NCBI GenBank assembly: GCA_036675475.1
Contig: JAKFEY010000007.1
Location: 55,894-119,893, forward strand
Reading direction: 5' to 3'
Length of the DNA stretch: 64,000 nt
From: JALYRV01 sp036675475
GTDB taxonomy: Bacteria; Acidobacteriota; Vicinamibacteria; Vicinamibacterales; SCN-69-37
The notes beneath the pieces are model-generated. The model saw only the letters and a list, made by a program, of their open reading frames with translations. It made no database searches and was not told the DNA's origin. The translations under genes were made by a program, and so were the position numbers. This document shows positions 1 to 7,993 of the stretch, piece by piece (the first letter of the stretch is position 1; every line of letters starts with the position of its first letter).

Positions 1-190
1 CGGGCGCGCGCACGACATGGTCGGCTTCGGCGTCCTTGAGATCGCGCTCGGACAGCGGCAGCACCTCGCAGAACGACAGCGTGATGTCGAACGGCGTGTG
101 CGCGATGGCGCAGAAGTTCGAGTAGACGCGCGCCGGCTCGTTTCCTTCTTCCGGCACGATGGTGAAGTTGATCGGCTTGTTGGTGGACAT
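1..190 (-). CDS. DUF3467-type protein, 3' end outside window
   Basis: The first 63 residues are visible, beginning MSTNKPINFTIVPEEG and continuing into an asparagine/phenylalanine motif (YSNFCAIAHTPFDITLSF) that resembles the DUF3467 family, small proteins of unknown function of about 100 residues. The gene runs off the left edge, so the C-terminus is missing. Its ATG lies one base downstream of the lexA stop codon, so the two are probably co-transcribed from the lexA promoter. No signal peptide or membrane segment is seen. The family assignment rests on motif resemblance only. Confidence 0.7.
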   Translation of the reverse strand, partial: MSTNKPINFTIVPEEGNEPARVYSNFCAIAHTPFDITLSFCEVLPLSERDLKDAEADHVVRAP

Positions 191-191
191 A

Positions 192-797
192 TCAGTACCG
201 CCGCATGACGCCGATGACCACACCCTGCACCTGAATCTGCTCGGGGTCGAACAGCATGGGCTGCATCGCCGGGTTCGCGGGCTGGAGGCGGATGCGCCCT
301 TGCTCGCGATAGAACTTCTTGAGCGTCACGTCGGCGCCGCTGACGAGCGCGATCACCATCTCGCCGTTTTCGGCCGTCTTGCGGTCTTCGACGATGACGA
401 GATCGCCGTCGCGGATTTGCTCGTCGATCATCGAGTCGCCCTTGACGCGCAGCACGTACGTGTCGCGCTTGCCGACCAGGTCTTCGGGGATGTTGATGGT
501 TTCGGCGCCGGCAATGGCCTCGATGGGCGCGCCGGCCGCGACGTAGCCGAGCAGCGGCACCTCGACCGAGCGCGTACCGACGCGCGCGGGAATCAGCTCG
601 ACCGAGCGGCTGCGATTCCACGACCGCTTGATGAAGCCTTTTTCCTGCAGGTTGGTGAGATGCTTGTGCACCGTCGCCAGCGACGACAGCCCGAAGCGGC
701 GGCCGATCTCTTCCAGGCTCGGCGCATAGCCGTGCTGCTGAATGAAATCGTTGAGGTAATCGAGAATTTCGCGTTGGCGCTTGGTCAGCGGTAGCAC
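192..797 (-). CDS. lexA: LexA repressor, SOS response regulator and autoprotease
   Basis: A 201-residue protein of normal LexA length. Residues 1-65 form the winged-helix DNA-binding domain (MLPLTKRQREILDYLNDF). The C-terminal S24 peptidase domain shows the Ala88-Gly89 self-cleavage site (GYVAAGAP), the catalytic Ser122 in GDSMID and Lys160 in VTLKKFY. Known LexA proteins repress DNA-damage genes until RecA filaments trigger self-cleavage. The start is GTG, chosen because an AAGGGGG ribosome-binding site lies five bases upstream and because the family begins at this point. A sigma70-like promoter precedes it. No clear palindromic LexA box was found nearby, so autoregulation is not demonstrated here. 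DUF3467 follows after one base. Confidence 0.96.
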   Translation of the reverse strand: MLPLTKRQREILDYLNDFIQQHGYAPSLEEIGRRFGLSSLATVHKHLTNLQEKGFIKRSWNRSRSVELIPARVGTRSVEVPLLGYVAAGAPIEAIAGAETINIPEDLVGKRDTYVLRVKGDSMIDEQIRDGDLVIVEDRKTAENGEMVIALVSGADVTLKKFYREQGRIRLQPANPAMQPMLFDPEQIQVQGVVIGVMRRY

Positions 798-816
798 AGG
801 GCCCCCTTACCGCCGG

Positions 817-845
817 ACTGTATGCAAAAGAAAAGCGAAAGTCAA
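817..845 (-). promoter_or_regulatory. sigma70-like promoter of lexA
   Basis: On the minus strand TTGACT (840-845) is separated by 17 bases from TACAGT (817-822). This is close to the housekeeping consensus and lies 19 bases upstream of the lexA GTG, leaving room for the AAGGGGG ribosome-binding site. Confidence 0.6.
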
Positions 846-901
846 TACGCGCGGTAATCCAGCCTGGGCGCGTAGCATTCCGCGACACACACGCCAGCCG
901 C

Positions 902-1117
902 CTACTTCTTCCGCTTCCTCCGGCTCATCTTCGCGCGTCTGACGCGATCGTCGGCCGTGGGCTCGTCGGCGACGCCCTGGCGGAAGTGGTCTATAAGTGC
1001 TTGTTTTGCAAGTGCTTGGAGCTTGGCACCTTCGGCAAACAGCTTGTCGGCGCGCCTGAGAAGCAGGCGCACCTCCCGCGACGATACGGGGGGAGGCCGC
1101 TTGGACTGGGGAGCCAT
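902..1117 (-). CDS. small basic hypothetical protein
   Basis: A 71-residue frame starting MAPQSKRPPPVSSREV and ending in a highly basic tail (RRAKMSRRKRKK). The middle (LLLRRADKLFAEGAKLQALAKQAL) could form one amphipathic helix. No known family is recognised. It is the only reasonable coding candidate between lexA and the sigma factor, and it lies head-to-head with the sigma gene. Composition alone could produce such a frame in GC-rich DNA, so the call is tentative. Confidence 0.4.
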   Translation of the reverse strand: MAPQSKRPPPVSSREVRLLLRRADKLFAEGAKLQALAKQALIDHFRQGVADEPTADDRVRRAKMSRRKRKK

Positions 1118-1222
1118 TGTTCCCTACCGTACGCAAGGATGGTTCCACTGACGTTTTCCGTCCGCTTAACCAAACAGGCCCGCCAGTGGTCTAAATTCTC
1201 AGCCAGTGCATCAGGGGCAGGC

Positions 1223-1855
1223 GTGCAGACAAAAGCGGTTTCACTACCAGACGCACTTTCGTGGGAGCTTCCCGATGTCCCGGCGGGCTCGGTGACGGCT
1301 GAACCCGGCTCGACCGACCTGGCCGACGCGAACGATCACGTCCTCGTCGCCGCGTTCCAGGCCGGCCACGACGCCGCCTTCGACGTCATCGTCACGCGCC
1401 ATCAGCGGCAGGTGTACCAGATCTGCTACCGCTTCGTCGGCAATCACGAAGATGCGGCCGACCTCGCGCAGGACGTATTCGTGCGCGCGTATCGCGGCCT
1501 GAAGAAATTCAAGGGCGACTCGGCGCTCGGCACGTGGCTCTATCGCGTCGCGGTGAACACGTCGCTCAACAAGGTGGCGGTCAAGCGGCCGGTGATGGAG
1601 CCGCTCGATGCCGCGCCGCGCCTCGAGACGCGCGGCGAGCATCCCGACACCACGCTCATGCGGCAGCAGGATGCCGTGCGCGTGCGCAACGCGATCAGAC
1701 GCCTGCCGCCGCGTCAGCGCGCCACGCTCGTGCTGCGCATGTATCGCGAGCTGCCCCACGAGGAAATCGCCGCGATCCTGAACAGCTCGGTCGGCGCCGT
1801 GAAAGCCAATTTCTTTCACGCGCTCGCGAATTTGAGAAAGCAGTTGTCACGATGA
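1223..1855 (+). CDS. ECF-type RNA polymerase sigma factor
   Basis: About 210 residues. Region 2 (roughly residues 45-115) holds the core-binding and -10 recognition helices, including AADLAQDVFVRAYRGL and TWLYRVAVNTSLNKV; region 4 (about 155-208) has the -35 HTH with LPPRQRATLVLRMYRELPHEE. There is no region 3, as expected for extracytoplasmic-function sigma factors. The frame is open much further upstream, but that part is antisense to a small ORF; the GTG at 1223 was chosen because AGGGGCAGG precedes it. The stop overlaps the ATG of the next gene (ATGA), indicating translational coupling with a likely cognate anti-sigma factor. Confidence 0.88.
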   Translation: MQTKAVSLPDALSWELPDVPAGSVTAEPGSTDLADANDHVLVAAFQAGHDAAFDVIVTRHQRQVYQICYRFVGNHEDAADLAQDVFVRAYRGLKKFKGDSALGTWLYRVAVNTSLNKVAVKRPVMEPLDAAPRLETRGEHPDTTLMRQQDAVRVRNAIRRLPPRQRATLVLRMYRELPHEEIAAILNSSVGAVKANFFHALANLRKQLSR

Positions 1856-2382
1856 CCGACAAGGAACTCGACGAGCTCGCTGACCGCGTGTCGAACGCGC
1901 TCGACGTGCCGGATCCGTCGCCGCTGTTCTGGGAGCACTTCCCGGCGCGCGTGCGCGCGGCCGTCGCCGCCGAGCCGGTCGCGGTGCCGGTGGCGCCCGC
2001 GCGATGGTGGCAGCGCCGCCCCGCGCTCGTGTTCGCGTCGCTCGCCGTGGCGGGCGCGCTCTCGGTATGGGCCTGGACCTCGCGCGCGCCGATGGCCGGT
2101 GACGACGCCACGGCATCCGCGCCGGCGGTCGTGTCGGACGCGCCTGTCGCGCTGATGGATGACGGCCAGGGATACGCGGTCGACATCGAGACTGACGATG
2201 CGGGGTGGCAGGTGGTGAGTGCGGTGGCCGCGACGGCCGGCCTGGAGGCGGTGCGCGAGGCGGGCTTTGGCGTGACGCCCGGCGGCGCCGATGCCGCCAT
2301 CGAGGATCTGGATGCGGCCGAGCGCGCGCAGCTGATGGCGCTGCTGCAAGCCGAGATGAATGGAGATGCTGGTGGATCGTAG
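1852..2382 (+). CDS. single-pass membrane protein, putative anti-sigma factor
   Basis: A 176-residue protein coupled to the sigma gene by a 4-bp ATGA overlap. The N-terminal cytoplasmic part contains DPSPLFWEHFPARVRAAV, a motif I associate with the second gene of acidobacterial sigma operons. One transmembrane helix is seen at about residues 57-77 (PALVFASLAVAGALSVWAW), followed by an acidic extracytoplasmic tail. The zinc-binding HxxxCxxC motif of classical anti-sigma factors is absent, so the anti-sigma role is inferred from position and topology. Its 3' end overlaps the next gene by 23 bp. Confidence 0.72.
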   Translation: MTDKELDELADRVSNALDVPDPSPLFWEHFPARVRAAVAAEPVAVPVAPARWWQRRPALVFASLAVAGALSVWAWTSRAPMAGDDATASAPAVVSDAPVALMDDGQGYAVDIETDDAGWQVVSAVAATAGLEAVREAGFGVTPGGADAAIEDLDAAERAQLMALLQAEMNGDAGGS

Positions 2383-2932
2383 GCGCGTGCTGTCGTGTGG
2401 TCTGGTGCTGATGCTCGGAGCGGGCGCGGTTGCCGACGTGGCCGCCCAGGCGCGCGGCGGCGCGGTGCAAGGACGCGGCAGCGCGGTGCAGGGACGCGGC
2501 GGGCGCGGCCAGGCGCCGCGCGATGCGGGTTCCACGCCGCGCGAAATCCAGGCGCAGTTCGACGCGTACGTGATCGCGCAGGCGGAAAGCGCGCTTCAGA
2601 TCTCCGAGGAGCAGTATCCGCAGTTCGTGCGCCGCGTGCGCGCCTTGCAGGCCGCGCGCCGCGAAGCGCGCATGCGCCGCAACCGGCTGCTCGCGCAGAT
2701 CAACCAGCAGCTGCGCGCGGGCGACACGATCGATGATGCGAAGCTGACCGCCGCGGCACGCGCGGTCGACGAGCACGAGCGCGCCGCCCTGGCCGACGTG
2801 CAGAAGGCGTACGCCTCGATCGACGAGGTGCTGACCCCATGGCAGAGCGCGCGCTTCCGCGTGCTCGAGGATCAGCTCGAGCAGAAGAAGCTGGACATGC
2901 TGTTCCGCGCGCGGCAGGGCCCGCGGCGCTAG
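2360..2932 (+). CDS. secreted Spy/CpxP-like helical protein
   Basis: About 190 residues with an N-terminal signal sequence (VLSCGLVLMLGAGAVADVAAQA), a Gly/Arg/Gln-rich linker, and a helical, strongly charged body (residues about 60-185) typical of periplasmic Spy/CpxP or metal-sensor-like proteins. Such proteins act as envelope chaperones or stress sensors. It is the third gene of the ECF-sigma operon, with its start inside the preceding gene; ATG 2366 is an alternative start. The arrangement suggests that the sigma factor responds to envelope stress and that this protein is sensor or effector. No metal-binding residues stand out. Confidence 0.65.
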   Translation: MEMLVDRRRVLSCGLVLMLGAGAVADVAAQARGGAVQGRGSAVQGRGGRGQAPRDAGSTPREIQAQFDAYVIAQAESALQISEEQYPQFVRRVRALQAARREARMRRNRLLAQINQQLRAGDTIDDAKLTAAARAVDEHERAALADVQKAYASIDEVLTPWQSARFRVLEDQLEQKKLDMLFRARQGPRR

Positions 2933-2966
2933 CCGCGGGCCGGTAATGTCCCACGGCGGTAGCTGC

Positions 2967-2972
2967 TACACT
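2967..2972 (+). promoter_or_regulatory. -10-like hexamer, candidate leaderless promoter
   Basis: TACACT lies seven bases before the ATG at 2980 and no Shine-Dalgarno sequence fits in between, so the transcript may begin at or next to the start codon. Confidence 0.4.
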
Positions 2973-2979
2973 CGAAACG

Positions 2980-3585
2980 ATGGGTGTGAGGTTCCCGCGG
3001 ATGATCGTGCCGGCGCTGATGCTGCTGCTCGCGGCAGCCGCGCCGCTTGCCGCGCCGCAGAACATCCGACAGGCCGATGCCATGCGCGCGAAGCTCGTGC
3101 AGATCGTCGCGCGCGGTCAGGGCTGTCCGTGCCGCCAGCGGCTGTCGACCACCGTCACGGAGGGCGAGGTCAACGGCTACCTGCGCCATCACGCCGCGGG
3201 TGATCTTCCCGACGGCGTCGTCGATCCCCACGTCACCATCATCGGCGACGGCCGCGTCGCCGGCCGCGCGACCGTCGATCTCGACCGCGTGCGCACGTCG
3301 CGCGAGCGCGGCTGGCTCGATCCCGCCGCGTATCTCACCGGCCGCCTGCCGGTCACCGCCACCGGCATCCTCCATACGAAAGACGGCGTCGCGCGCTTCG
3401 AGCTCCAGACCGCCACCGTTGGCGGCATGACCGTGCCGAAGGTGGTGTTGCAGGAACTGCTGTCGTATTACTCGGCCTCGCCCGAAGATCCCGACGGCAT
3501 CAGCCTCGACGACCTCTACGAGATGCCGGCGCGCATCAAAGAAATTCAGGTCGGCAAGTCGGTCGCCTACGTCATCCAGCAGTAA
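2980..3585 (+). CDS. secreted conserved hypothetical protein
   Basis: A 201-residue protein with a signal peptide (MIVPALMLLLAAAAPLAAPQ). The mature part has a CPC pair (GQGCPCRQR), then alternating short strands such as PHVTIIGDGRVAGRATVDLD and LPVTATGILHTKDGVARFEL, a pattern resembling lipid-binding beta-layer proteins of the LmeA/DUF2993 kind. That resemblance is weak and I do not assign a function. It is followed after 10 bp by recG and may share its transcript. Confidence 0.7.
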   Translation: MGVRFPRMIVPALMLLLAAAAPLAAPQNIRQADAMRAKLVQIVARGQGCPCRQRLSTTVTEGEVNGYLRHHAAGDLPDGVVDPHVTIIGDGRVAGRATVDLDRVRTSRERGWLDPAAYLTGRLPVTATGILHTKDGVARFELQTATVGGMTVPKVVLQELLSYYSASPEDPDGISLDDLYEMPARIKEIQVGKSVAYVIQQ

Positions 3586-3595
3586 AATTCAGCAG

Positions 3596-5725
3596 GTGCC
3601 TGCTGATCCCCTGGGCACGCCTCTCCAGTACCTCAAAGGCGTCGGGCCGCGGCGTGCCGCGGATCTCGAGAAGGTCGGCCTTGCGACCGTCGAGGATCTG
3701 CTGTGCCGCTTTCCGCTGCGGTACGAGGATCGCGGCCATTTCGCGTCCATCGCGTCGCTCCGTCCCGGCCAGCGCACGTCGGTGCAGGGCGAGGTGCTCA
3801 GCGCCCACGTGCGGCCTACTCGTCGTCCCGGCTTCCGCATTTTCGAGATGGTGCTGCGCGACGCGTCCGGATCCATCCGCGCCGCGTTTCCCAATCAGTC
3901 GTTTCTCAAGGACGTCTTCAAGCCGCATCAGCGCGTGATTCTGTACGGGCTGGTGGAGCTGCGTCCGGGCACGGGCCTGCAACTCGCCAGCCCCGATTAC
4001 GAGATTCTTTCGGGCGAGCCTGGCGCCGAAGGCGTTGAGGCCGACACCGATCACACCATCCACACCGGCCGCATCGTGCCCGTCTATGAAAAGGCGGGGA
4101 CGATGACGCCGAAGATGCAGCGGGCGCTGGTGCAGCAGGCGTTGCAGACGCTCGGGCCGGCGGGCACGGAGGTGGATGATCCTTTGCCCGCGGCGCTGCA
4201 GCGGACGCTGGGCGTGCCGGCGCGGCGTGACGCGTTCGAAGCCACGCACTTTCCGCCCGCGGGCGCGAACATCGAGGAGCTGAACGCGTTTCGCACGCCC
4301 GCGCAACAGCGGCTGATCTTCGAGGAGTTCTTTCTGTTTCAGGCGGGCCTGCTGCTCAAGCGGCGCAAACAGCGCACGGAGCGCAAGCGCCGGTCGGTGG
4401 TGATCGACGATCGCGTGCGCGACGCCGCGCGCGCGGTGCTGCCGTTCAGGCTCACGGGCGATCAGAAGCGCGCCGTGAAGGAAATCGTCGACGACATGGC
4501 GCGGCCCGAGCCGATGAATCGGCTGCTGCAGGGCGATGTCGGCGCCGGCAAGACCATCGTGGCGCTGCTCGCGGCGCTGGTGGCCATGGAGAACGGCATG
4601 CAGGTGGCGTTCATGGCGCCCACCGAAATTCTGGCCGACCAGCACTTCATGACGATTCGCCGGCGGCTCGAAGCCTCGCGCTTCCGCGTCGCCGCGCTCA
4701 CCGGCAGCGTGCCCGCGAAGAAGCGGCGCGAGATCCTCGCGGAGCTGCAGGCGGGGTCCATGCACATGGTGGTCGGCACCCACGCGCTGGCGGAGGATGC
4801 CGTCGTGTTCCGCGAGCTGGGCCTCGTCATCATCGACGAGCAGCACCGGTTCGGCGTGGTGCAGCGCGCGGCGCTTCGCGACAAGGGCACGAATCCCGAC
4901 GTGCTCGTCATGACCGCGACGCCGATTCCGCGCACGCTCTCGATGACGCTGTACGGCGACCTCGACGTGTCGATCATTCGCGAGATGCCGCCAGGCCGCC
5001 AGCCCATTCGAACATCGGCCAGGCCCGAATCGCGCAGGGAGGAAGCGTACCGCGCCATTCGCGGCGCCATCGAGCAGGGACGCCAGGCGTACGTGATCTA
5101 CCCGCTGGTGGAGGAGTCCGAGAAAGTCGACCTCCGCAACGCCACCGCGATGGCCGAGCACCTGGCCACCGCCATCTTTCCGCAGTACCGCGTGGCGCTG
5201 CTGCACGGGAAGCTGAAGGCTGATCAGAAAGATCACGTGATGGCGAGCTTCGCGGCCGGTGCAACGCAGATCCTCGTTTCCACGACCGTCGTCGAAGTCG
5301 GCGTCGACGTGCCGAACGCCACGATCATGGTGGTCGAGCACGCGGAACGCTTCGGGTTGTCGCAGCTGCACCAGCTGCGCGGGCGTGTCGGGCGCGGCTC
5401 GCACGTGTCCGAGTGTGTGCTGCTGTATCAGGCTCCGCTCACCGACACCGGCAAGGCGCGGCTGCAGGCGCTGGTCGACACCAACGACGGCTTCGTTATT
5501 GCGGAGCGCGATCTCGAGCTGCGCGGGCCTGGCGATTTTTTCGGCACGCGCCAGGCGGGCCTGCCGACGTTCCGCGTGGGCGATCTCGGCCGCGACGCCG
5601 CGCTCATGGAACACGCGCGCCGCGAAGCCGCCGACTGGATTGCCACCGATGCCGGCGTCGCCGAACTCGCCGGCCGGCTGCGCCAGCAGTGGAAGGCGCG
5701 CTTCGGGCTCGCGGAGGTGGGGTAG
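3596..5725 (+). CDS. recG: ATP-dependent DNA helicase RecG
   Basis: A 709-residue protein, typical RecG length. It opens with the wedge/OB region (TPLQYLKGVGPRRAADLEKVG). The helicase core has Walker A GDVGAGKT (residues 313-320), the Walker B box DEQH (414-417, IIDEQHRFG), motif III TATPIPRT and motif VI QLRGRVGRG. RecG remodels stalled replication forks and Holliday junctions, driving branch migration. The start is GTG, placed ten bases after the preceding stop with only a weak ribosome-binding site. rsmD begins on the very next base after the stop, so recG, rsmD and coaD are likely one transcript. Confidence 0.97.
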   Translation: MPADPLGTPLQYLKGVGPRRAADLEKVGLATVEDLLCRFPLRYEDRGHFASIASLRPGQRTSVQGEVLSAHVRPTRRPGFRIFEMVLRDASGSIRAAFPNQSFLKDVFKPHQRVILYGLVELRPGTGLQLASPDYEILSGEPGAEGVEADTDHTIHTGRIVPVYEKAGTMTPKMQRALVQQALQTLGPAGTEVDDPLPAALQRTLGVPARRDAFEATHFPPAGANIEELNAFRTPAQQRLIFEEFFLFQAGLLLKRRKQRTERKRRSVVIDDRVRDAARAVLPFRLTGDQKRAVKEIVDDMARPEPMNRLLQGDVGAGKTIVALLAALVAMENGMQVAFMAPTEILADQHFMTIRRRLEASRFRVAALTGSVPAKKRREILAELQAGSMHMVVGTHALAEDAVVFRELGLVIIDEQHRFGVVQRAALRDKGTNPDVLVMTATPIPRTLSMTLYGDLDVSIIREMPPGRQPIRTSARPESRREEAYRAIRGAIEQGRQAYVIYPLVEESEKVDLRNATAMAEHLATAIFPQYRVALLHGKLKADQKDHVMASFAAGATQILVSTTVVEVGVDVPNATIMVVEHAERFGLSQLHQLRGRVGRGSHVSECVLLYQAPLTDTGKARLQALVDTNDGFVIAERDLELRGPGDFFGTRQAGLPTFRVGDLGRDAALMEHARREAADWIATDAGVAELAGRLRQQWKARFGLAEVG

Positions 5726-6265
5726 GTGCGGATCATCGCCGGCGCCGCGAAGGGGCGGCGGCTCGACGCGCCCACGTGGGACGGCCTGCGGCCGACCTCG
5801 GACCGGTTGCGCGAGACGCTCTTCAACATCCTTGCGCCGCGCGTCGCGGACGCCCGGGTGCTCGATGGATATGCCGGCACCGGCGCGGTTGGCATCGAAG
5901 CGCTGAGCCGCGGGGCGGCGCACGTCACGTTCGTCGAGAAGGATCCGCGCGCGCTGAAGCTGATTCGCGGAAATCTCGAGCGCGCCGGCATGAAATGCGG
6001 CACGGAGGCGTGTACTATCGTCCGCAGCGGCTTCGTCGAGATGGCGGAGGCGCACCGCGGCGCGCCCTTCGATCTCGTGCTGCTGGATCCGCCGTACGAC
6101 GACGCGGCGCTCGAGGCGGCAGTACGCGCGGCCGGGGCCATTCTGAAGGATGATGGAGTAGTGGTGCTGGAGCACGCGACGCGCGTGACGCCTCCGGCAG
6201 GGGCACGACGAACCGTCAGGGCCGGCGACAGCTCGCTGAGCTTTTACGACACGCACACCGGGTGA
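5726..6265 (+). CDS. rsmD: 16S rRNA (guanine966-N2)-methyltransferase RsmD
   Basis: A 179-residue class I SAM-dependent methyltransferase. The SAM-binding loop is LDGYAGTGAVG (residues 46-56) and the N-methyltransferase catalytic motif is DPPY (121-124). The N-terminus MRIIAGAAKGRRL is characteristic of RsmD, which modifies G966 of 16S rRNA in the small subunit. The GTG start directly follows the recG stop codon, and the stop overlaps the coaD start. The rsmD-coaD pair is conserved in many bacteria, supporting both calls. Confidence 0.95.
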   Translation: MRIIAGAAKGRRLDAPTWDGLRPTSDRLRETLFNILAPRVADARVLDGYAGTGAVGIEALSRGAAHVTFVEKDPRALKLIRGNLERAGMKCGTEACTIVRSGFVEMAEAHRGAPFDLVLLDPPYDDAALEAAVRAAGAILKDDGVVVLEHATRVTPPAGARRTVRAGDSSLSFYDTHTG

Positions 6266-6765
6266 CCATGCGCATAGCCGTCTATCCAGGCTCGTTCGAC
6301 CCGCTCACCAACGGACATGTCGACATCATCCGTCGCGGCGCGCGCATGTTCGATCGCATCATCGTCGCCATCCTGCTCAACGCGGAGAAGGCGCCGGTGT
6401 TCACCGCCGACGAGCGGGCCCGCTTGATTCGCGACGTGTTCCGCGACACGCCGTCGGTGGAAGCCGACACCTTCGAGGGCCTGCTGGTCGACTACATGCG
6501 GCACAAGCAGGCCAACGTGATCGTTCGCGGTCTCCGGGCCGTCTCCGATTTCGAATACGAGATGCAGATGGCGTTGATGAACCGGCATCTCTCGCCGGAT
6601 GTCGAAACCGTCTTCATGATGCCCGCCGAGCAGTACACCTATGTGAGCTCGCGGCTGGTCAAGGAAGTCGCGTCGCTGGGGGGATCCGTCACCGGTCTCG
6701 TGCCGCCGCAGGTGGAAAAGCGCCTCGCCGAGAAGCGCGCGGCCCGCGGCACATTGAAAGCCTGA
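6262..6765 (+). CDS. coaD: pantetheine-phosphate adenylyltransferase (CoA biosynthesis)
   Basis: About 165 residues. The nucleotidyltransferase signature GSFDPLTNGH lies near residue 10 and the second signature YVSSRLVKEVASLGG near 130. CoaD transfers AMP from ATP to 4'-phosphopantetheine to form dephospho-CoA, the penultimate step of coenzyme A synthesis. The start is either GTG 6262, which overlaps the rsmD stop, or ATG 6268; the family normally begins two residues before the RIAVYPGSFDP strand, so ATG 6268 is equally likely. Confidence 0.97.
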   Translation: MTMRIAVYPGSFDPLTNGHVDIIRRGARMFDRIIVAILLNAEKAPVFTADERARLIRDVFRDTPSVEADTFEGLLVDYMRHKQANVIVRGLRAVSDFEYEMQMALMNRHLSPDVETVFMMPAEQYTYVSSRLVKEVASLGGSVTGLVPPQVEKRLAEKRAARGTLKA

Positions 6766-6769
6766 AGCC

Positions 6770-7993
6770 ATGTTGTCCGAACGCATGAAACAGGTCGGCA
6801 TGTCGCCGACGATGAAGGGGACGATGGAGGCCGAGCGCCTGCGGCGTCAGGGGGTCGACGTGGTCGACCTTGGCGCGGGGGAGCCCGACTTTCCGACGCC
6901 CGCGCACATCACGGCCGCCGCGCATGCGGCGCTCGATCGCAACTTCACGAAATACACCGCCAATGCCGGCATCGCCGAGCTGCGCGAGGCCGTGGCCGCG
7001 CGCTATCGCGAGGACTACGGCGTCAGCTACGACGCGAAGGACGTGATCCTGTCGGCCGGCGGCAAGCAGGCGCTCTACAACACGGCGATGGCGCTGTTCG
7101 GCCCGGGCGATGACGTGATCACGCACGCGCCGGGCTGGCCCACGCTGGTCGAGCAAATCAAGCTGGCGGGCGCGCGGCCGATCATCGTGCGCACGGATCC
7201 CGAGAAGGGCTTCCGCCTCGAGACGGATCGCCTGCTCGCCGCGCTCACGCCCAACACCAAGGCCATCGTCATTAATTCGCCCGGCAATCCGACCGGCGCG
7301 CTGATGTCCGAGGAAGAGGCACGCGCGCTGGGCGATGCGGCGGCGCGTCACGGCTTCTGGATCATCGTGGACCTCTGCTACGAGAAGCTGATCTACGACG
7401 ATGTGCCGCACAACCTGCCGAAGGCGCTGACCGAGCGCGCGCGGGATCGGGTGGTGCTGACCGGGTCGGTGTCGAAGGCGTATGCCATGACGGGCTGGCG
7501 GTGCGGCTGGGCCCTCGGCCCTGCGGCGCTGGTGCAGGCGTGTAACGCCGTGCAGAGCCACAGCACGTCGAACGTGAACTCGATCACCCAGCTCGCGGCG
7601 GTGGCGGCCCTGACCGGGCCGCAGGACTGCGTCGCCGAGATGCGCGCCGAATACAAGCGGCGGCGCGACCAGGTGCTGGCGTGGCTCGGCGAAGAGCCGC
7701 GGCTGCAGTGCCCGACGCCGCCCGGCGCGTTCTATCTGTTCCCGTCGGTGGCGGACTTCCTCTCGCCGGCCGCGCTGCGCACGTCGCAGGACGTGACCGA
7801 TCGGCTGCTGGCCGAATCGCACGTTATCCTCACGCCGGGCGAGGCGTTCGACGCGCCGGGCTTCGTGCGCCTCTCGTATGCGACGTCGCTCGAGAAGCTG
7901 CGCCTGGGCGTCACGCGGCTCATCGAGTTTCTGCGGGCGAATGAGACCCGCGCCGGCGCGCCGGCCGGCGAGCGGGCGCAGGCGCGGCCGTGA
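6770..7993 (+). CDS. class I/II pyridoxal-phosphate aminotransferase, aspartate aminotransferase-like
   Basis: A 407-residue fold-type I PLP enzyme. Recognisable are DLGAGEPDFPTP at the N-terminus, the NSPGNPTG loop, and the PLP-binding lysine K236 in GSVSKAYAMTGWRCGW. The sequence resembles subgroup Ib aspartate/prephenate aminotransferases, which use 2-oxoglutarate or oxaloacetate as amino acceptors. The exact substrate cannot be settled from sequence. It starts four bases after coaD and its stop overlaps the GTG of glcD (GTGA), so it belongs to the same run. A short Ala/Gly/Arg tail follows the fold. Confidence 0.92.
   Translation: MLSERMKQVGMSPTMKGTMEAERLRRQGVDVVDLGAGEPDFPTPAHITAAAHAALDRNFTKYTANAGIAELREAVAARYREDYGVSYDAKDVILSAGGKQALYNTAMALFGPGDDVITHAPGWPTLVEQIKLAGARPIIVRTDPEKGFRLETDRLLAALTPNTKAIVINSPGNPTGALMSEEEARALGDAAARHGFWIIVDLCYEKLIYDDVPHNLPKALTERARDRVVLTGSVSKAYAMTGWRCGWALGPAALVQACNAVQSHSTSNVNSITQLAAVAALTGPQDCVAEMRAEYKRRRDQVLAWLGEEPRLQCPTPPGAFYLFPSVADFLSPAALRTSQDVTDRLLAESHVILTPGEAFDAPGFVRLSYATSLEKLRLGVTRLIEFLRANETRAGAPAGERAQARP

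Noticed and set aside
823..900. LexA operator near the lexA promoter.
   Set aside because: Only a half-site-like CTGTAT was seen; no convincing palindrome.
986..1222. Upstream extension of the first ECF sigma factor.
   Set aside because: It has no sigma-factor similarity and overlaps a small gene on the other strand; GTG 1223 has a good ribosome-binding site.
3572..6256. A very long open frame on the minus strand opposite recG and rsmD.
   Set aside because: RecG and RsmD on the plus strand have full-length family matches with all motifs. The opposite frame is Arg/His/Ala-rich without domains, as GC-rich codon use produces.
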